DNA of 64,000 bases. Source: Stichopus chloronotus (taxonomy: Eukaryota > Echinodermata > Holothuroidea > Aspidochirotida > Stichopodidae). The notes beneath the pieces are model-generated. The model was not told the DNA's origin, made no database searches, and was given only the letters and a program-made list of their open reading frames with translations. The position numbers and the translations under genes are program-made. The stretch covers positions 3,428,820-3,492,819 of the forward strand of contig CM037843.1 of NCBI GenBank assembly GCA_021234535.1, written 5' to 3'. Positions 35,081 through 50,000 of the stretch are shown here, one piece after another (positions within the stretch are counted from its first letter, which is position 1; every line of letters starts with the position of its first letter).

Positions 35081-38000
35081 CTGTCAAACAAAGATTATGA
35101 TGATTATAAAGAAAAGAATAGAAATATTAACTGGATTTCGATAATCCTCAGTCGGTAATGGAAAACAAAAACCTAGCACTGAAAAGTTATTGCTTTGACA
35201 TTCCATGACTTTGAAATACCTCATACTTTAATCAAACAGCTAACTGGGTCAAGAGTGCACCAAATGAATAGTTGCTATGTTTGATATCCTGACTATGCCA
35301 TGATCAAAATATGTCTACCTAAGTCATGGGTGAGTCAACTATTAGTTACTATGCTCAACACTTCCTGTCTTTGGTTTTGCTCACATCACAATCAACCTAC
35401 AGATATCTTAAGTCATAAATGAATTATGTGAAAAATTATTATGTTTGAAATATCCTGACTTTGATTTTATCCACATCGTACTAAAACTATGGGCATGTGA
35501 ATCAAGAGTGAGTCAAATAAATAGTTACCATGAGACACATTTCCGGCCGACGCTCTCCTCACTTCGCTGGCTGGTGAAGTAGAAACCTCCTTTTTCTTCA
35601 GTCTGTAGCATAAAATAGACAAAAGTTTTAACTGATGACTCTGATATGATGGAGCGTCAATGTTCCATTTGTTTCTTGGAGGTAAAATACTATCGGATCA
35701 AATCATTTCAAACTTGATTTTCTTTTTTGGTTCCTTAGATACATTGAGCAAGGAAAAAATTAAATAATCCATTCTAATCTCAACTTCTAGCTTGGTTGTA
35801 GTCATAGAGAAGAATATGAGAACTAGAGGGAGGGCTCACTGAACAAGTTGTGACAGCATGGAGCTATCCTATCACAATGTAGCTATAGTGATTAACCTAA
35901 CCAATCTGGGCACCACAGTGGTAGGTATATAGTGTGCCAATCTTTGCCCGGATTATGGCAACCCCCTTAGAATAGAATCTCACCAGCTATTTTGTGCCCC
36001 CTATTTAATACTAGTCCATGCTCCAGTTTTTACATCTTTCTGTAAGTTTACAGTCTTTACAGGGTGATACAGAAATGTAACATATGGGATTAACTTGTAA
36101 AATAAATGAATCAAGAAGAGCCAGGGATGACAGTGATGATAAAATACGACAAAACCATGACACAAAGTGTAAAAGATGAGAGGAAACCTGTCTGAGGTGG
36201 TCTGCGACGAATATCTCAAAGATACCGCAGCGATATATCCATCTGAGTCAGATCGTCGTCTGGTACATTCAATGTGAAACGAGAGATTGGAGATGAGAGA
36301 GGCGAGAGATGGAAATTATGAGGCGAATGAGAAGCGAAATGAAGAATGAGTAAGACAGATGTGCTTCTGAGTACGAACATACCATCTACGTGGTTGTAAC
36401 AAGTAGGTGGCATGTTTAATGATACAAGAGTAGTAGTTAAAGATGTTGAGAGCTATATTTTTGCAAACAGAGGGAACAGTTTGTTAAAGATGTGACAAGA
36501 AAACAGAGAGGGCAACTTTGGTTTGCAATCATGACAATGAGAAAAGTAAATTTTGGATGTAAAGTATACGTACAACAATGAGTTATGAAAACAAAATGGT
36601 TTGCATCAAGTTTTGGGCAAAATTAGTCCCTTCTTTACAACTAGGAAGAAATGGAAGGATGGATATACCAACACATATTTTTCTGTCATTTTTTTTTGTT
36701 AGTTTTTTTCAACAATGTTCATTGACCAAACACAGGTTTGGCCTGTGAGGTCCAGACTTACTGACTTGACATGTTTTTCTGAAGGTATGAGAATGACCTC
36801 AAACTGTTTCTTTAACAACAAAATATGGGACACCAGATGAGCTATTGAGCAGTCTCACAGATGAAACAGTAACACCTAGCACTGTACTATAACAATCTAG
36901 CTGGTTGAGAACATGCTTGAATTTGAATGGGTGGGGAAACATGTTGCTATAGCAACCAAATAAAAAAAAAGCTTGTTGAATAAGCTGACAAGAGCTGGCA
37001 GACATGACTGACTACATGAAGAATGCATAATGTTGCAATGACGTGGATATACATGTACATATATGAGGTATTGTTAGTACATATATGAGGTATTGTTAGT
37101 TTATTCTTGTCATACTGCATCATACACACAAAACTAAGTATAAGCATATCTGAATATATATAAGCAACATATGAATATAATAATAAGCATATGGATATAG
37201 CGGTGCAGAGTGAGCAGGCTTCCACTGAGAATGAAAGTGATATGTGAATGGTATGAAAAGCAACTTACAATGTTACCGTACACCAGACGCTGGTAAAATA
37301 AAGAGAGAGTAACATCCCTTCATCACCCTCTCCAGCTTCCTCCCAAGCAAAGGATTGTTTTAGAAATTTAGTAGTTCAATGAGTAAATTGTGGCAGCAAG
37401 TTGTGCAAGCAATGTGTTTCTGACTTCAATATCACTCACCTGATGGAAGCTGGCTTGGTGTTGTTATTCGTCTCGAGGGAGGACCTCTTTCCCACCCCCA
37501 CTTTGGAGGGGATCCTGGTAGGGGGGGTGTTGGTGGTAGCATTGGAATGAGTATCATTGATGTGACTGCTGCTGTCTGATTTCTTTGTTTTAGTGGATTT
37601 GCTAGCAGCTTTGGAAAAACAGAGATGAAATGAATGATCATGAGCATCAGCCCCACGGAAATCATTTCAGACAAAAAAGATGGCATCACAGAAACTGAGA
37701 GGATGATACTATCAGATGAGAAAAGACAGTACCAGTCTCGGCAGAACACTGGCACCGACAGAAGAGAGAGGACAAAGCAGGACAGAGAGAGAGAAAAAAA
37801 GAGCGTACGAAATACACAGATTATATGAGAAATTAACTGTCAGCAATCAAACACTCCTAAAAGACTGGCGAGTCTGATCAAAATTGACTTTCATTCAAAG
37901 CAAACACACACGCAATAAACTGTGTGGTTGGAAGAGCAACGCCGGAAATACATTACAAATTGTTTCAAAGGATTATATTTGATGACTTTCATGTGAATTT

Positions 38001-41000
38001 TGACAGATTTATGAAGCCTAAGCCAACACACCTGACATCATAAATTTTACTAATATTTGTCATTAATAAATACCTTGTTCTGAGGTGTGTGTTCAAATAT
38101 GGTGATCTTTGACAAATTCAGGAATGCATGAGCTACATCAAACTGCTAGTATTTTTCAGTGAATCAGTGAACAAGCTGATATACTGCAGAACTTAATCTG
38201 ACAATTTTTTCTTTAACTTTGAATCAAATTTATCCCCAGTGAAGACTTTCCTGTACGATACAATATGACGTACTAAGCAGAAATATTGTCAGGGTAGGGT
38301 TTTATGTCTTGAGAAAACATTTCCTGTAAGATAAAATATGACGTGACAAGCAAACATGTTGTCACGTTTGGGTTAGATGTCAAGAGAAAACTCGCTGTGT
38401 ATGGCCCATTATGGCATGATAAGAAGATGTACTATCAGGGTAGGGTTTAATGTCTCCAGAAGGCATACACATGTATGACATCATGTAAAGAATGGCTGCA
38501 CCATATATGGACTCACTTCGGCATATGCAACAGGCTACTGAATATATTGAATACTAAGTATATAAAGATAACATCATTTAACAAGCAATCTGCCTTGGTG
38601 ACTCCCTTCTAGCTGTCCATGTATGCATGATGCACTGCTAAAAGCCATACCGGTACAGACTGGGAAATATTTTGAAATCCAAATAATTACCTCTGTTTGC
38701 GGTATGAGTTGGAGGACCAGTTGGTGACGGCGTACCTTTCCTACCAGTTGATGCAGTCTTTAGGCGACTTGCTGAAAGAGACAAATCAGATAAGGTGCAA
38801 AACACTACAAACCAATGAAGACAGCTACTTAAGGTTTCTTACCCTTTTCTTTTCTGTGACATGTAATTCATCAATCTTTTACGATGCATTCTAATGCACA
38901 ACTTTTCCAATTCGTTCTAATTAACAACACAACATTGAATTGTAGAACATATCAATGAGATGGTTAAATTGAAGATGGGGTAGTTCTGAGAAGGACTGTA
39001 AATTCTATCCTGGGCAGTCTTTCAACCATCAAGTTCTTCTCAATTGACATAGCTAGTGGAACTTCATATTTTCATATTTTCCCCAGCATGTGTCCCACTG
39101 TAAAGGAGACATCCAGTTTCAAAATGTTCATCCTAAACATTAGCAGATTCACTGGTCAGAAGTTTTGATGTCAAGAAAATTTCTACTATCTATCCTTCCT
39201 TTGAAGGAATTCTCCACTATCACTTCTCATGTCTCTTGAAAAGATTTTTTATAAAATTCATAATGTTTTATGCAATTTATCGTTGTCACTTCCAGGAAAT
39301 ATTTCACAAAATTAGGAAATGAATTATTTTAGTAAATATTCAAAGTACGAGCCTGGTGTTAGAAATAAATAGTTTGTGACATAGTACCCACAAATCCAGT
39401 TTGCTCATTGCCCCAAGATAAAGTGCGCAGTGTGGTCTACAGCACAGTGTTGGTCTCTTATTTGGTGATTAAACCTTTGCTCTGAGTGAGCAAACTGTTT
39501 AAGGAGTAGTTGATTCATATGAAGTTGCTCTGTGAATGATGTTGAACTGGTACCACCAAATACAGAAAGGGCCATCAGTGCAGCTTACCTTCACTTGATT
39601 TGCAGGTCTTAAAGTATATGGCAGGTCTTAAAGTATTAGTAGTAATTAAATGATCTGTCCTATTTCCATTTCAATAACAGCTCCCTAGTTTCACAAACAG
39701 AAAGTATCTAAGTGAATGAAGATATTCATGAGATTTTCACAATCACTGCACTGAAGGACTTTTGCGTGATAAAACTTTTGCTAGGAACGGGAGAAGTGCC
39801 AAACAAGAAATGAAACAGCATTTGTCGGTCTTACATCACACATTTTCAAGATCTTACTGAACCTCAACTTTCAGAGCGGTATTTTGCAAATAAGGAAGCT
39901 TCAAGCTTCTACAGACAAAATTATGTTTAAGAGACAGGAATGGTAAAAAATCTCATACCTTTAAGTTATCTTGTTAGAGGAGGATTCCTTTCAAACAGCA
40001 GGCAAGTAGATATCCTTAAAATGACATTCTATGATTGTGAAAAATTGTATCATATTTTTTGTTTTGTTTTGTTTTCTTGTGCATTTCACTTTTTTTCTGG
40101 TTTCAGCTTTTCCTCAGAGGTTGTTTATTTAAAGACAAGCATTTGCAAATCTAAAATTCCTTTTAGCTATTCTTCTAATTTGATGAGTATTACATTATTT
40201 CTAGTCTTCCCATTGATTCCTAAAAACTGGAACCGGGTATTTTTTTGTCATACGTGATGAGTACCCGACCAAATGTCCGCTGTATAGTCAACACTGGAAT
40301 ATCCACACACATTTGTGTGGAGGGATCTTACTAGTGTACTACATATACACCTTTCTTAAAGGTATAACTAACTTCAATATTAGTTTTACTTTTATTTGAG
40401 GTGTCATTTTAGTCCTACCTTTCTTTGAGGTGTTACTAATTTCAGTGTGTTAGTCTTATCTTTCTTTCAAGTGTTATGTTAATCCTTCCTTTCTTTGAGG
40501 TGTTCTTTATTTCTATGTTCAATGTTAGTCTTTACCTTTCTTTGAGGCATTACTCGTCGTGGAGCTAGCCGATCCGATGTTTCTCTCCATCTTCTCTGTC
40601 TTGGCGTCTGTTCTCCGCCTGTCGGGGACAGACTTTGCCGATGATGGTATCGAGTTTGGCGTAGCTTCCTTCTCATTTTCCTTCTTCTCTCTCTCCTCGG
40701 CACGAAGGAGCAACCTCTCTTCCTCTTCTTTCTTCTGATCGAGGAAGTCTTCCTCAAAATACTGTTTGGTTGTCAGCTAAAGTGATTCAATGAGCAGCCA
40801 TAATCAATAAATTAAAGGTTTAAGTGTTAACATGCATCCATACATCAATGAATTTAAGATAAGTGAAGGTTAATGTTGCATTATGAGTTGTCACATGACA
40901 TCAACAAAACTAACCAGAGAGTTTTTTTTTTTAAGTCATACACTTCTGCCAGTGTACTAGATATTCAGCACTTCTAAATGTATCAGTACCTTATTGTAAT

Positions 41001-44000
41001 CCACAACAGTGTTTGTGCTTCCCTGTGAGCAGAAAAGATATGCTGGTTGCTACAATTCTAAGTAAATAGCTAAAAAAAAACAACAACAACAAAAAAACCA
41101 AAAAGCGAGTACATATGTCTAAAAGGGTTGAAACCTTTTGTGACACAGTAATATTTATAATTTTCAATGTAATAATTTTTCACGGTACTCTGAAATTAAA
41201 CTACCACATTGAAATAGCATGTCAGATTGTCTTAATAAAAAAGCAAGTCTACAAGGTATTCACAGACTTCTTGTGGCTGGTGGAGTTCTTTTTGGGAGGG
41301 TGACGGTCGGTATCAAGGGATGACCATGGATAACTCAAAGATGGACAGGATGAGGGAGAGGATGGACAAAGGTTTGTAAGTAAGCCATCTTCCCAATAAG
41401 AACTGAGTTAACGTTTCCATGTCCTCGATGAGATAGTACTATAACAAAACAACATCATCACAAATGATACCAACACGAGCGATAGATGACATTCGTGATG
41501 TGAACCCTCTAAGATCATCCCACAATCAATCCCTGGATAAATACCCCCCGATCTTTTATCGCCAAGTGAAATAACACCCACTAGGGCTGGCTATTTTACT
41601 GGGGTATCTGTCAGGCAGGCTATTCATCCAGGGGGGTTTCTGTCTGGTCACTATCTCCACACCCCAATCAGCTGATTTCAGTCACAATAGCATGCAATCA
41701 ACAAAACACAAAGGATCATTATGAAACTTACAGATTGAACAGCCACTTGGATTTTATCCATGTCACAGGCAGCCTATGAACCAAAACAAGATAAAACAAA
41801 ACAACGTATCCATTTGAAACATTCCATTCATCTGCTAATGACTGCAAACAGCTTAAACAAATCTTTGGCATTCTCTTTCAAGCTGTAGGACTTTTGGATG
41901 AGTCAGATTGGTCAAACACATAGACTGTGGTATTGTAAGGAGGTGAAGATTGCCTATGAATGCTGTAACATCACACTGTGGGATAATAATAAGCAAAACA
42001 CCCAAATGAGGTATAATTCGAGGGAATGTTACCAAACCGATATGTTAGAGCTCAACTTTCAACTGTGATGATACAAGAAATAACAAAAGGTAAAACTGGT
42101 CAAAAAAATGAAGCTGGTGAGCCAAACATCCAGATATGAATACCTGGAAATGGATGTATAAGGTAAATGGGGGGGGGGAGGTGATTTGGGGAAAGGAGCA
42201 GTGGAAAGGTATGACAATGACGACTAAAATGGTAGAATGAACAGAGATAAACTGAATAGTGTAGGGAGAAAAAAAGGATGTAAAGACATGTGTGACAACT
42301 CTCTAATTGGAGAGCAATGTTTTAAAGTTTGTGGTTCCCATCTGGTGGAAACACATCCTGCGATATTTTATTTCTCATGGGGGCAGCAGGGGAACCATTT
42401 GAAAACAATGACACCACTGGGAATATTAAAGACTTGGCATAGTGTGTCAACAGAGCTCTCAAACTTTCCACAACATATGGATACCAACTGAGTGCACATA
42501 CAAGAGAGAGGTTTTCTGATGCCATTTGGTGGAAGGGATCTCGGAGGTGAAAAAGCGACCATTGGTGCAAGTAAAGGGTGTGGTTGAATTACCTGTCTTA
42601 TCGCTGCAGTCACATCCCTGTCTTTCTCCATCACCAGTAGCTTCCTGACCACCAGGTCCAGTTGTTGTAACAACTGCCTGTCTTTGGGCAGTTTTAGTTG
42701 GGCTTTCAACACTGGCAAGAGAGCGCAGCATCGTAACCTAACCAGAAAAAAAAAAAAATACACTAGGGATCAATGATGAAAATGCTCCATCTTTTTCAAA
42801 CAATTAAGTCTCTTAATAGGGCCAAGATTTGAAAGGAAGTTTCTTCATTTGAATTACCAAAAGGGGAATTGTCAGTGATATAAGTAGGATTTAAAAGATG
42901 GGAAAAACATGGATTTCCTCTCTGACTTGGGGGATGAGTCTGATGGGGTATGTAAAGCAGTCAGTCCCCCTTGAGAATTTTCCAAAGGTTACAATTTTCA
43001 AGCCAGTGCATTCGTGAAGATATCACTCAGTTACACCAATTTCCTCCAGGCAGAGAGATATTTCCCAGCAAATGGCTAAAGAAAGGTAGGACAAACTGCT
43101 AGCATATCATTACCCCTTCCATCATCAGTGTGCACAAATTTAGGTCATTGTGGTATGTGGTCAAGCAATGCTTGTTTAATGTGTTCAATAGTCATCGCAT
43201 GTTCTTCCCCACAGGGAGAAACAGAACAATTTCATGGCAACAAAATCTTGCAGCTATAAATGGAGAGCAGGGCTTACACCACTTCAAAAGATTAACGTCA
43301 ATATTATTCTCACCTGACATTTGCGATGGGATCTTCGGCGAGCTCCAGCACTTTCTCAAAGAAATGCTGATTAAAGAAAGACTTTGAAAATACCTCCATG
43401 AGATAGACGCAGACGTCTAGGAATAAACGGCGGTAACGACTACTTTGATGGTTGCGACATTCTGTGGGATAAAACAAAAAGTCCTCCACACACTGAATGC
43501 TACATGCAAAGATACACACTGAAGATATACAGGCTGTCCACTGACGTCATACACATGTCACTTTATTTGTGGATCACTGGGCGGCAACTGCAGAATGAGA
43601 TCAATCTGGTGAGACTGCTTCACTCTGCCATTGATTGTAATTGTGTGATTGTTGAGCAAACAGTTGCAAATCTTGTCCAAATACGTTCACAAGCACAAAT
43701 CTGAAGTTCTGCATTGACTGCATCAACCTCTGGTGGGTCCATGAGCATATGAATTGTTTTACCATATAGGAAAAATGATCATGTGATATTTCTTCCCCTG
43801 CCACCAACCTATCTTGATAATAAAGTAGAAGACAAAGCAAAAGATGAGATGCTCACCCTCTATCAACTTGCTACAGAGTTCTTGTCTCTGTTCTTGCTTC
43901 CTATTATATTTGATGAATACGCAAATTGTCCGACAAGCAGCAAGGTGAACTGGCAATGGTTTCTGTGAGATAAAACCAACAAAAGACCACAACGATGAAA

Positions 44001-47000
44001 CCAGCAAGCTCATAGATTGCAGAAACATTCACATTAGTTCCATTACAGTGCTAATGCTACCTTAACAGAAATAACCTACTCTGTGAAATGGAGAAAAAAT
44101 AAATCTAACTTAGCAGTAATGTGAACAGGAAATATTCTACAAGTTTAAAGTAAAGACAGCTGAAAGTTACTATGACAAGATATATTTTTCCCTGACATAG
44201 CACATACTGCAATAAAAAGCATGTACATCCACAAGGGCCAACGCAAAGCATACTATGCAATGTAATTACAAATCTATAAGAAATATTATGCAAATGATAA
44301 TTACATTAAATTACACACTGAAAACAAACACTTCACATCAAATATTTGGAATGCATGTATGTTAGAATTCACAGACATTACATTTTCTTGCATTAGTTAG
44401 CACTATAACATATTTTTGAGGATTTTAACCTAAAATCTTCACTACCAATGAGGGATGTAGCTCTATGATGATGACCACTTTTTTTTATCAGTGGCAGTAA
44501 GGGACTACAGAACTACAAGATAAAAGAAGAGAGAACGAATTACGTGGAAGATATCACTGGACGAAGATTACTCACATGTGAGGTAATACAATGAAATACA
44601 ACTGGAACAAACTTTTCATAAATCTGATCACTCGTTAGACATTTAGGGAGGCAGCTGAACTTCTCCAAGGATGTCCGCATGCAGCCTCCAGTTACGAGAC
44701 GAAGCGGCGCGGCTCTCGACAGATAACAGGGCAGGAATGACATCAGAGAAACAGCTCTCCTGCTGCAAGAGGGTGAAAGCAACCAAAGAAGTGAGGAAAT
44801 GCAGAAATGTAACTAACGTTAACAGTTGTGGAAGAAAAAAGAAAAGAGAGGTTATTTGATAAAAAAAAGTGTACTTTTCATGGTGTGATCTCAAATAGTC
44901 GGACAGTAAATACTTCATGGAAGTTAACCTCGAAGTGGAGTGATCAGACACATGCATAAACCCTGTTCAATACAGTCTGTAAAGGCAACATTAGAAAACA
45001 ATGCAATCCTACTCACTGACATCTATTATTCCTGTAATATTTACTGTTGATGTCTATTTGCTTCAGCTATTGCATGTAAACCTAACACTGAATGATTCAA
45101 GGGCCAGATCTTTTTACCTTCACATTTCATCTTCACATAACAGTTATAAAACACTGAGTGGGATCTGAACTGTTTCAGACAGGGAAAATGAGTTGAGAGT
45201 GAAGTTATTCACAGGGATGTCGTTCTGCTGTGACACAGTATATACATTTACACACAATCTGACTGGTATGGTAGCAACATGGTTATCTCTGCCATCAGTG
45301 AATTCTGGACATGGCTGAGTAATCACAAATGCCTCTTTGGGATTGCGGTCCATAGATGGCTGTGGAGACTAGTCCCCAAATTTCTATTGAACACTTTTCT
45401 CTGTATCGATGAGATTATGAAAACAGTGCAACACAAACAAGAGCTAATATTAGGACTTATTTGATATCAATATGTAAATTGAGACTTAATATACAAATGA
45501 GGCATGCCGTGAACGTGTCATCTTGTTAATAGAGGGTGTCATCAGTTTATAGACGTTGATTATAAACAAGGAAGGTAAACAACCACGAGAAGCAGACCGT
45601 TTCCCTTCCAAGCGATTAAATACGTCTGACTCTCTCAGGTAACGGGACAAACTGCAGGTATTATCAGAGCAAATAATGAGGAAAAGGATGTTGCAGGATG
45701 TTAGTACTAAAAAGTCAACAGACGGGTTATGGAAATGTAAGAAAAAAATAAGAATAATAAAATTGCGCACTTTGCAGAAATATCACAACAATCGGACATC
45801 AACGCTCATTCAGCCAAAGGGTGTATTGGGACATGTTAGGAAAGACAGATAGTACTGTAAGAGAAACAAACGAGGAAAAAGACACCAAACTTGAACAACA
45901 AAATATAAACACAAGAGCAAAAAATGTATATACAGAGTAGATGGATGCACTTTTCTTTATTCTACTATTTTAAAGGAAAACAGTTTATTTCAAGGGAGAC
46001 TATAGAATAATATACATACTTTACTCTGCAGGCAAACTTTGGCCATAAAGGGTTTGACTTTCAACAACCAGAGAGCCAGAAGGCATTGTGGTTTTGATGA
46101 TTCAAGTATGAACATTTTGAATCTGGAATATTGCACATGATATATGATATATGTTGACAACAAATGATTTTTTATCTCCAACAAAATCAATAGGCTTTTT
46201 GCACCCAATGAGGTGCAAATGAAAATCAAATATGAGATCTGTCCAAGCTTCTCTTCATGTTTTTAAGGTTTTCACAACTTGACACCAGTGGCCTTGGCAG
46301 AACCTCCAGTGGTCATTGTGGTAAATCTACCTTGTTGACAAGGTAGGGTCTCACAGACATATATACACACACACACCTATACCCACACACACGTATGGAT
46401 GATTACAAATGTTACAATTATCATCGCAACCAAAAATGCAATATATTTCCTAGAGGTTGGTGTTAAGTGTGGGCTAAGCAAACGAGAAAGTGTTCACTTA
46501 GAATATTTTGCCATAGTTTCAGCAGTAAAAGGCAATCTCTAATCACAACCTTTGGAGGACGAATTATTCACAAGACCCAAGATTGCAAGAATGTATTGTG
46601 GTATTGATGATTTAACTCAGCCTGACCCAGCCTCACATTAACTAATATGCAAAGTAAAAGCATTGAGTTGCATGAAGTATTCGCATATTTACAGCTCATT
46701 CTGGTAAATACTTGGGCTTAGCCAAAACCTTACTAGAGCAAGAACTTTTTATGATAATACTTTAAAGTAAATTATCCTCTGTTCCTGTAAAATTAAATGG
46801 TGTGAACAATAAAAAGACATGAGAAGGGAAGGGAACAGAGGTTAGCAATGAGGGAAGGGAGAGATTTAGCTTAGGAAATAGCACAAAATGCAGCCAACAT
46901 TAACTATGAAGAAAGACCTCAAAAACAAGCAAGCTGTATTACTTTCAAAATAATATTTCAAGAGATGGAATAAAGCACAGGGAGACCAAAGGCTTTGGTC

Positions 47001-50000
47001 TATCCTCAAATCTGCCCAGATATTATTTAACCTTCTCAAGCACCCAGAAAGCTGTCCATGATTTACACGTAACAACCACCCTCTGGAAACTGCAGTAAAA
47101 CCTTTCTCCTTGGTGGCTGTTTCATAGTTAAGTTCTAAATTTCAGGTATTTTCATATTGCTCCTGAGTTTTTATTTTTGTTTTAAGGGAGCAATAGGTGG
47201 TTGTGAGAAAAGCATCCGGCACACATGCTGTCCTGAGTCTATACAAATCCACTCCTACCCCTGCATTGACAGAATCAGAATTGTTTCTTTTAATGGCCTT
47301 CAAAAAGTTACAATAAGCATCTCCACATTCAAGTCTCTACATTTATCCAACAGATCTCAGAGTAAAGCAGATGTTTGAACTAAACTAACTTTGAAACATG
47401 GCTACCAGATTTGGGCCAAAACAGCTCACAGGTCAATACTGCAATAACAAAGTACTACAAAGGAACTTTGGAGCTATGGCTGTGCTTCTTATGATAAAAA
47501 TAAATAGTCACTCACATGTCAAAAAAAAAAAATGGAGAGAGGTGAACAAAAGAAACTTACAGCATAATCTACCACAGCAAGTGTTTTTTTTTTTTTTTTT
47601 AAGTTTGATACTGCTTATCTTTTTAAGCGTTTGAGGAAGAAGGGGCTTGGAAGGATGGATGGGGGAATATTTGGTAGTATTCAGAGTACTTGGGAGGAGA
47701 CTTCTTTTTTTTTGTGAACATGATGCTGCATTCAAGTGATTCAGCATGCAAATTAAAATCTTACCAGCCTCCTGGAGATCAGGAACTGGTTCTTTCTGAA
47801 GCCAATTATCTGATTATTAAAGAAAACTCAAGATGCACTTAAATCGTCAAGCCACACGGTACCTTAAGAATCAATAAGAAATGGGAGACACAGGGGCACT
47901 AGATAGGGCGATGGGGAGGAGGATATGATAGAGGGATAGAGGGATGGATGCTCTGGTCAGATCAAACATTTTCAAGTCCACTGGGATGGAGAAACTGGGG
48001 TTAAAGTGTCCTTTGGTCAGCTCACACTGTTATTTAAATGCCAGTGACTTTCATTATGATAAGACAAAACTAACAAACTGAAAGAGAAAATATATTAAGG
48101 ACACTACAGGAGAAGGAAAAAAAATACTGCTATGCAAGCAACATCCTGTGAGTTGCGTAGCAAAAGACAAACATAAATATCGGTAAATCCTGTTATAAAA
48201 TTACAAAAACACAACTCTACGACTCTCTATAACATTTAGATGATGAAAATTTCAACACAAATGTGGGTGAATTGTGTGAAAGAAGTAAAATGCTTGTCTT
48301 GTAGCTACAGATGAACTCTTAACCATTGCTTTAATTGTGAGACCCACTGCGAGGTTTGTGACAGTTTGGAGTTCAGTTTTATTGTACAATGCAGAGTCTC
48401 ATAGCTTTGTTTCTACTTCTGTATCGTCCAGTCTGATGAATTATAACTCACTAAGCAGTCTCTTCCCCACCACCATTGCTGTTAAGATTAGTAACTAGCT
48501 GTGCTCCCTCTTAAAAGTGACTATTGACCACTAATGCATGAATCGAAACAACATCTCTTGACTTCTGCATATTGTCCCTGTATTGTGTTTGATCACAGCT
48601 AAACCCGTCTTCTTTTTTTCTGATGGAAATACGTAGCAAATTACGACAAATGGCTTTCTTCAAACTTTGTAATGGTGTGAGCTTACCTTTGAGTCTGTCT
48701 TGACAAGACTCTTGGTAAAGGCTTCACAGGTCTCTGGAAGGTGGGACACCACTGCAGCTACAACCTGAAACGAAAAGAAAGAAATATGGACATGGCAAGG
48801 CCCTGGATACAGGACATATAGAAAAACAGCAAGGCATACTGTGGTGCTAATGCATGAAACTTATACATAAATCCCAAATTTTACTCCTTTTACTTTACTT
48901 TGTAATTGATGTTTAAATTTCATATATAACTGAGTATTAATAAGTTTAGCAAGTTGCAGGAGATTGAAAATTCTCATTGTTTTGCTTTCAGCCAATCAAT
49001 CAATTCCCCACAATCTAAATAATGAACCGAAGGAAGAAACCAATGACAAGGAAAGACCATAAAATAATTTTAAAAAAAATCTTCAGCATGTACCATCCTG
49101 GTAATAACTTGAATCAGACCGGAATCAACTGATTCCCCACTCCACTGTAACTACTATTGATGAAGACTCTATTTAATGTAACGTGAACTTAAAACAATTG
49201 GCTCATAACTGAAAAGCTCTCTAAAAGATTAAAAAAAAAATACTCTGACAGGCATTTCTTTTACTTCACCAAATTGCAACACATTGTGGACTGAAGACAA
49301 GAAATTGTAAGCCTGATTAAGAGATCTTATGAGAGAAATTTAATTAATTTCTTTTCTTAACGTTCTTTTGTCGTAGCAGATTTTGTGATCAATACTTCCA
49401 ATAAATCTATGGCCACGTATTTCAAACGTCTGCGCTAGTCTTATCTGAAAGACTCCTTGGTCTACTCGGAGACTATCAAAGCAATAAACAAATGTACTAC
49501 TTACTTCTAAACTATCATCTCGTAAGAAATTGATGAATTCTCCCTGAATAACTTGAACAGAGCTCCCTAAGAGCTTGGAAACCTGACAATGGGACAAAAA
49601 AAGATAAATCATATTATTTATCACTTCATTGGATACAAAAATGAGAAAATTTAGTTAAATATGCAGTAAATTACAGAATGTACCACAGCTACATAGTGTA
49701 AACACTGCAAGCACTTAATGTCACCCAAAATATTGAAAGTTAAACAAAGAGATGCATGGCTGGGCATGGCATGGGCATCAAATGTACACTTAACTGCTTC
49801 TGCATTCATGTGCAAAATGCAAACTGCTCTGAACAGAACAAGATGGTCCAACTTCAGCGCATAGACGTAGGAGTTATAAATATTTAAAGGTGCTCAACAA
49901 AATAGGCTGAATGGACAAAATGGACGCTGTGAATTATTCTTTTGTTTGCTTGATGGTACATGGCCCTACTCCTTTGCGTTAATGGACAGACTGCTGGGAA

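Noticed and set aside
44643..44957. Possibility that the PPP4R4 frame break is a tiny intron
   Set aside because: The only GT...AG pair in the stretch would be about 40 bases and would remove conserved Trp-Arg residues.
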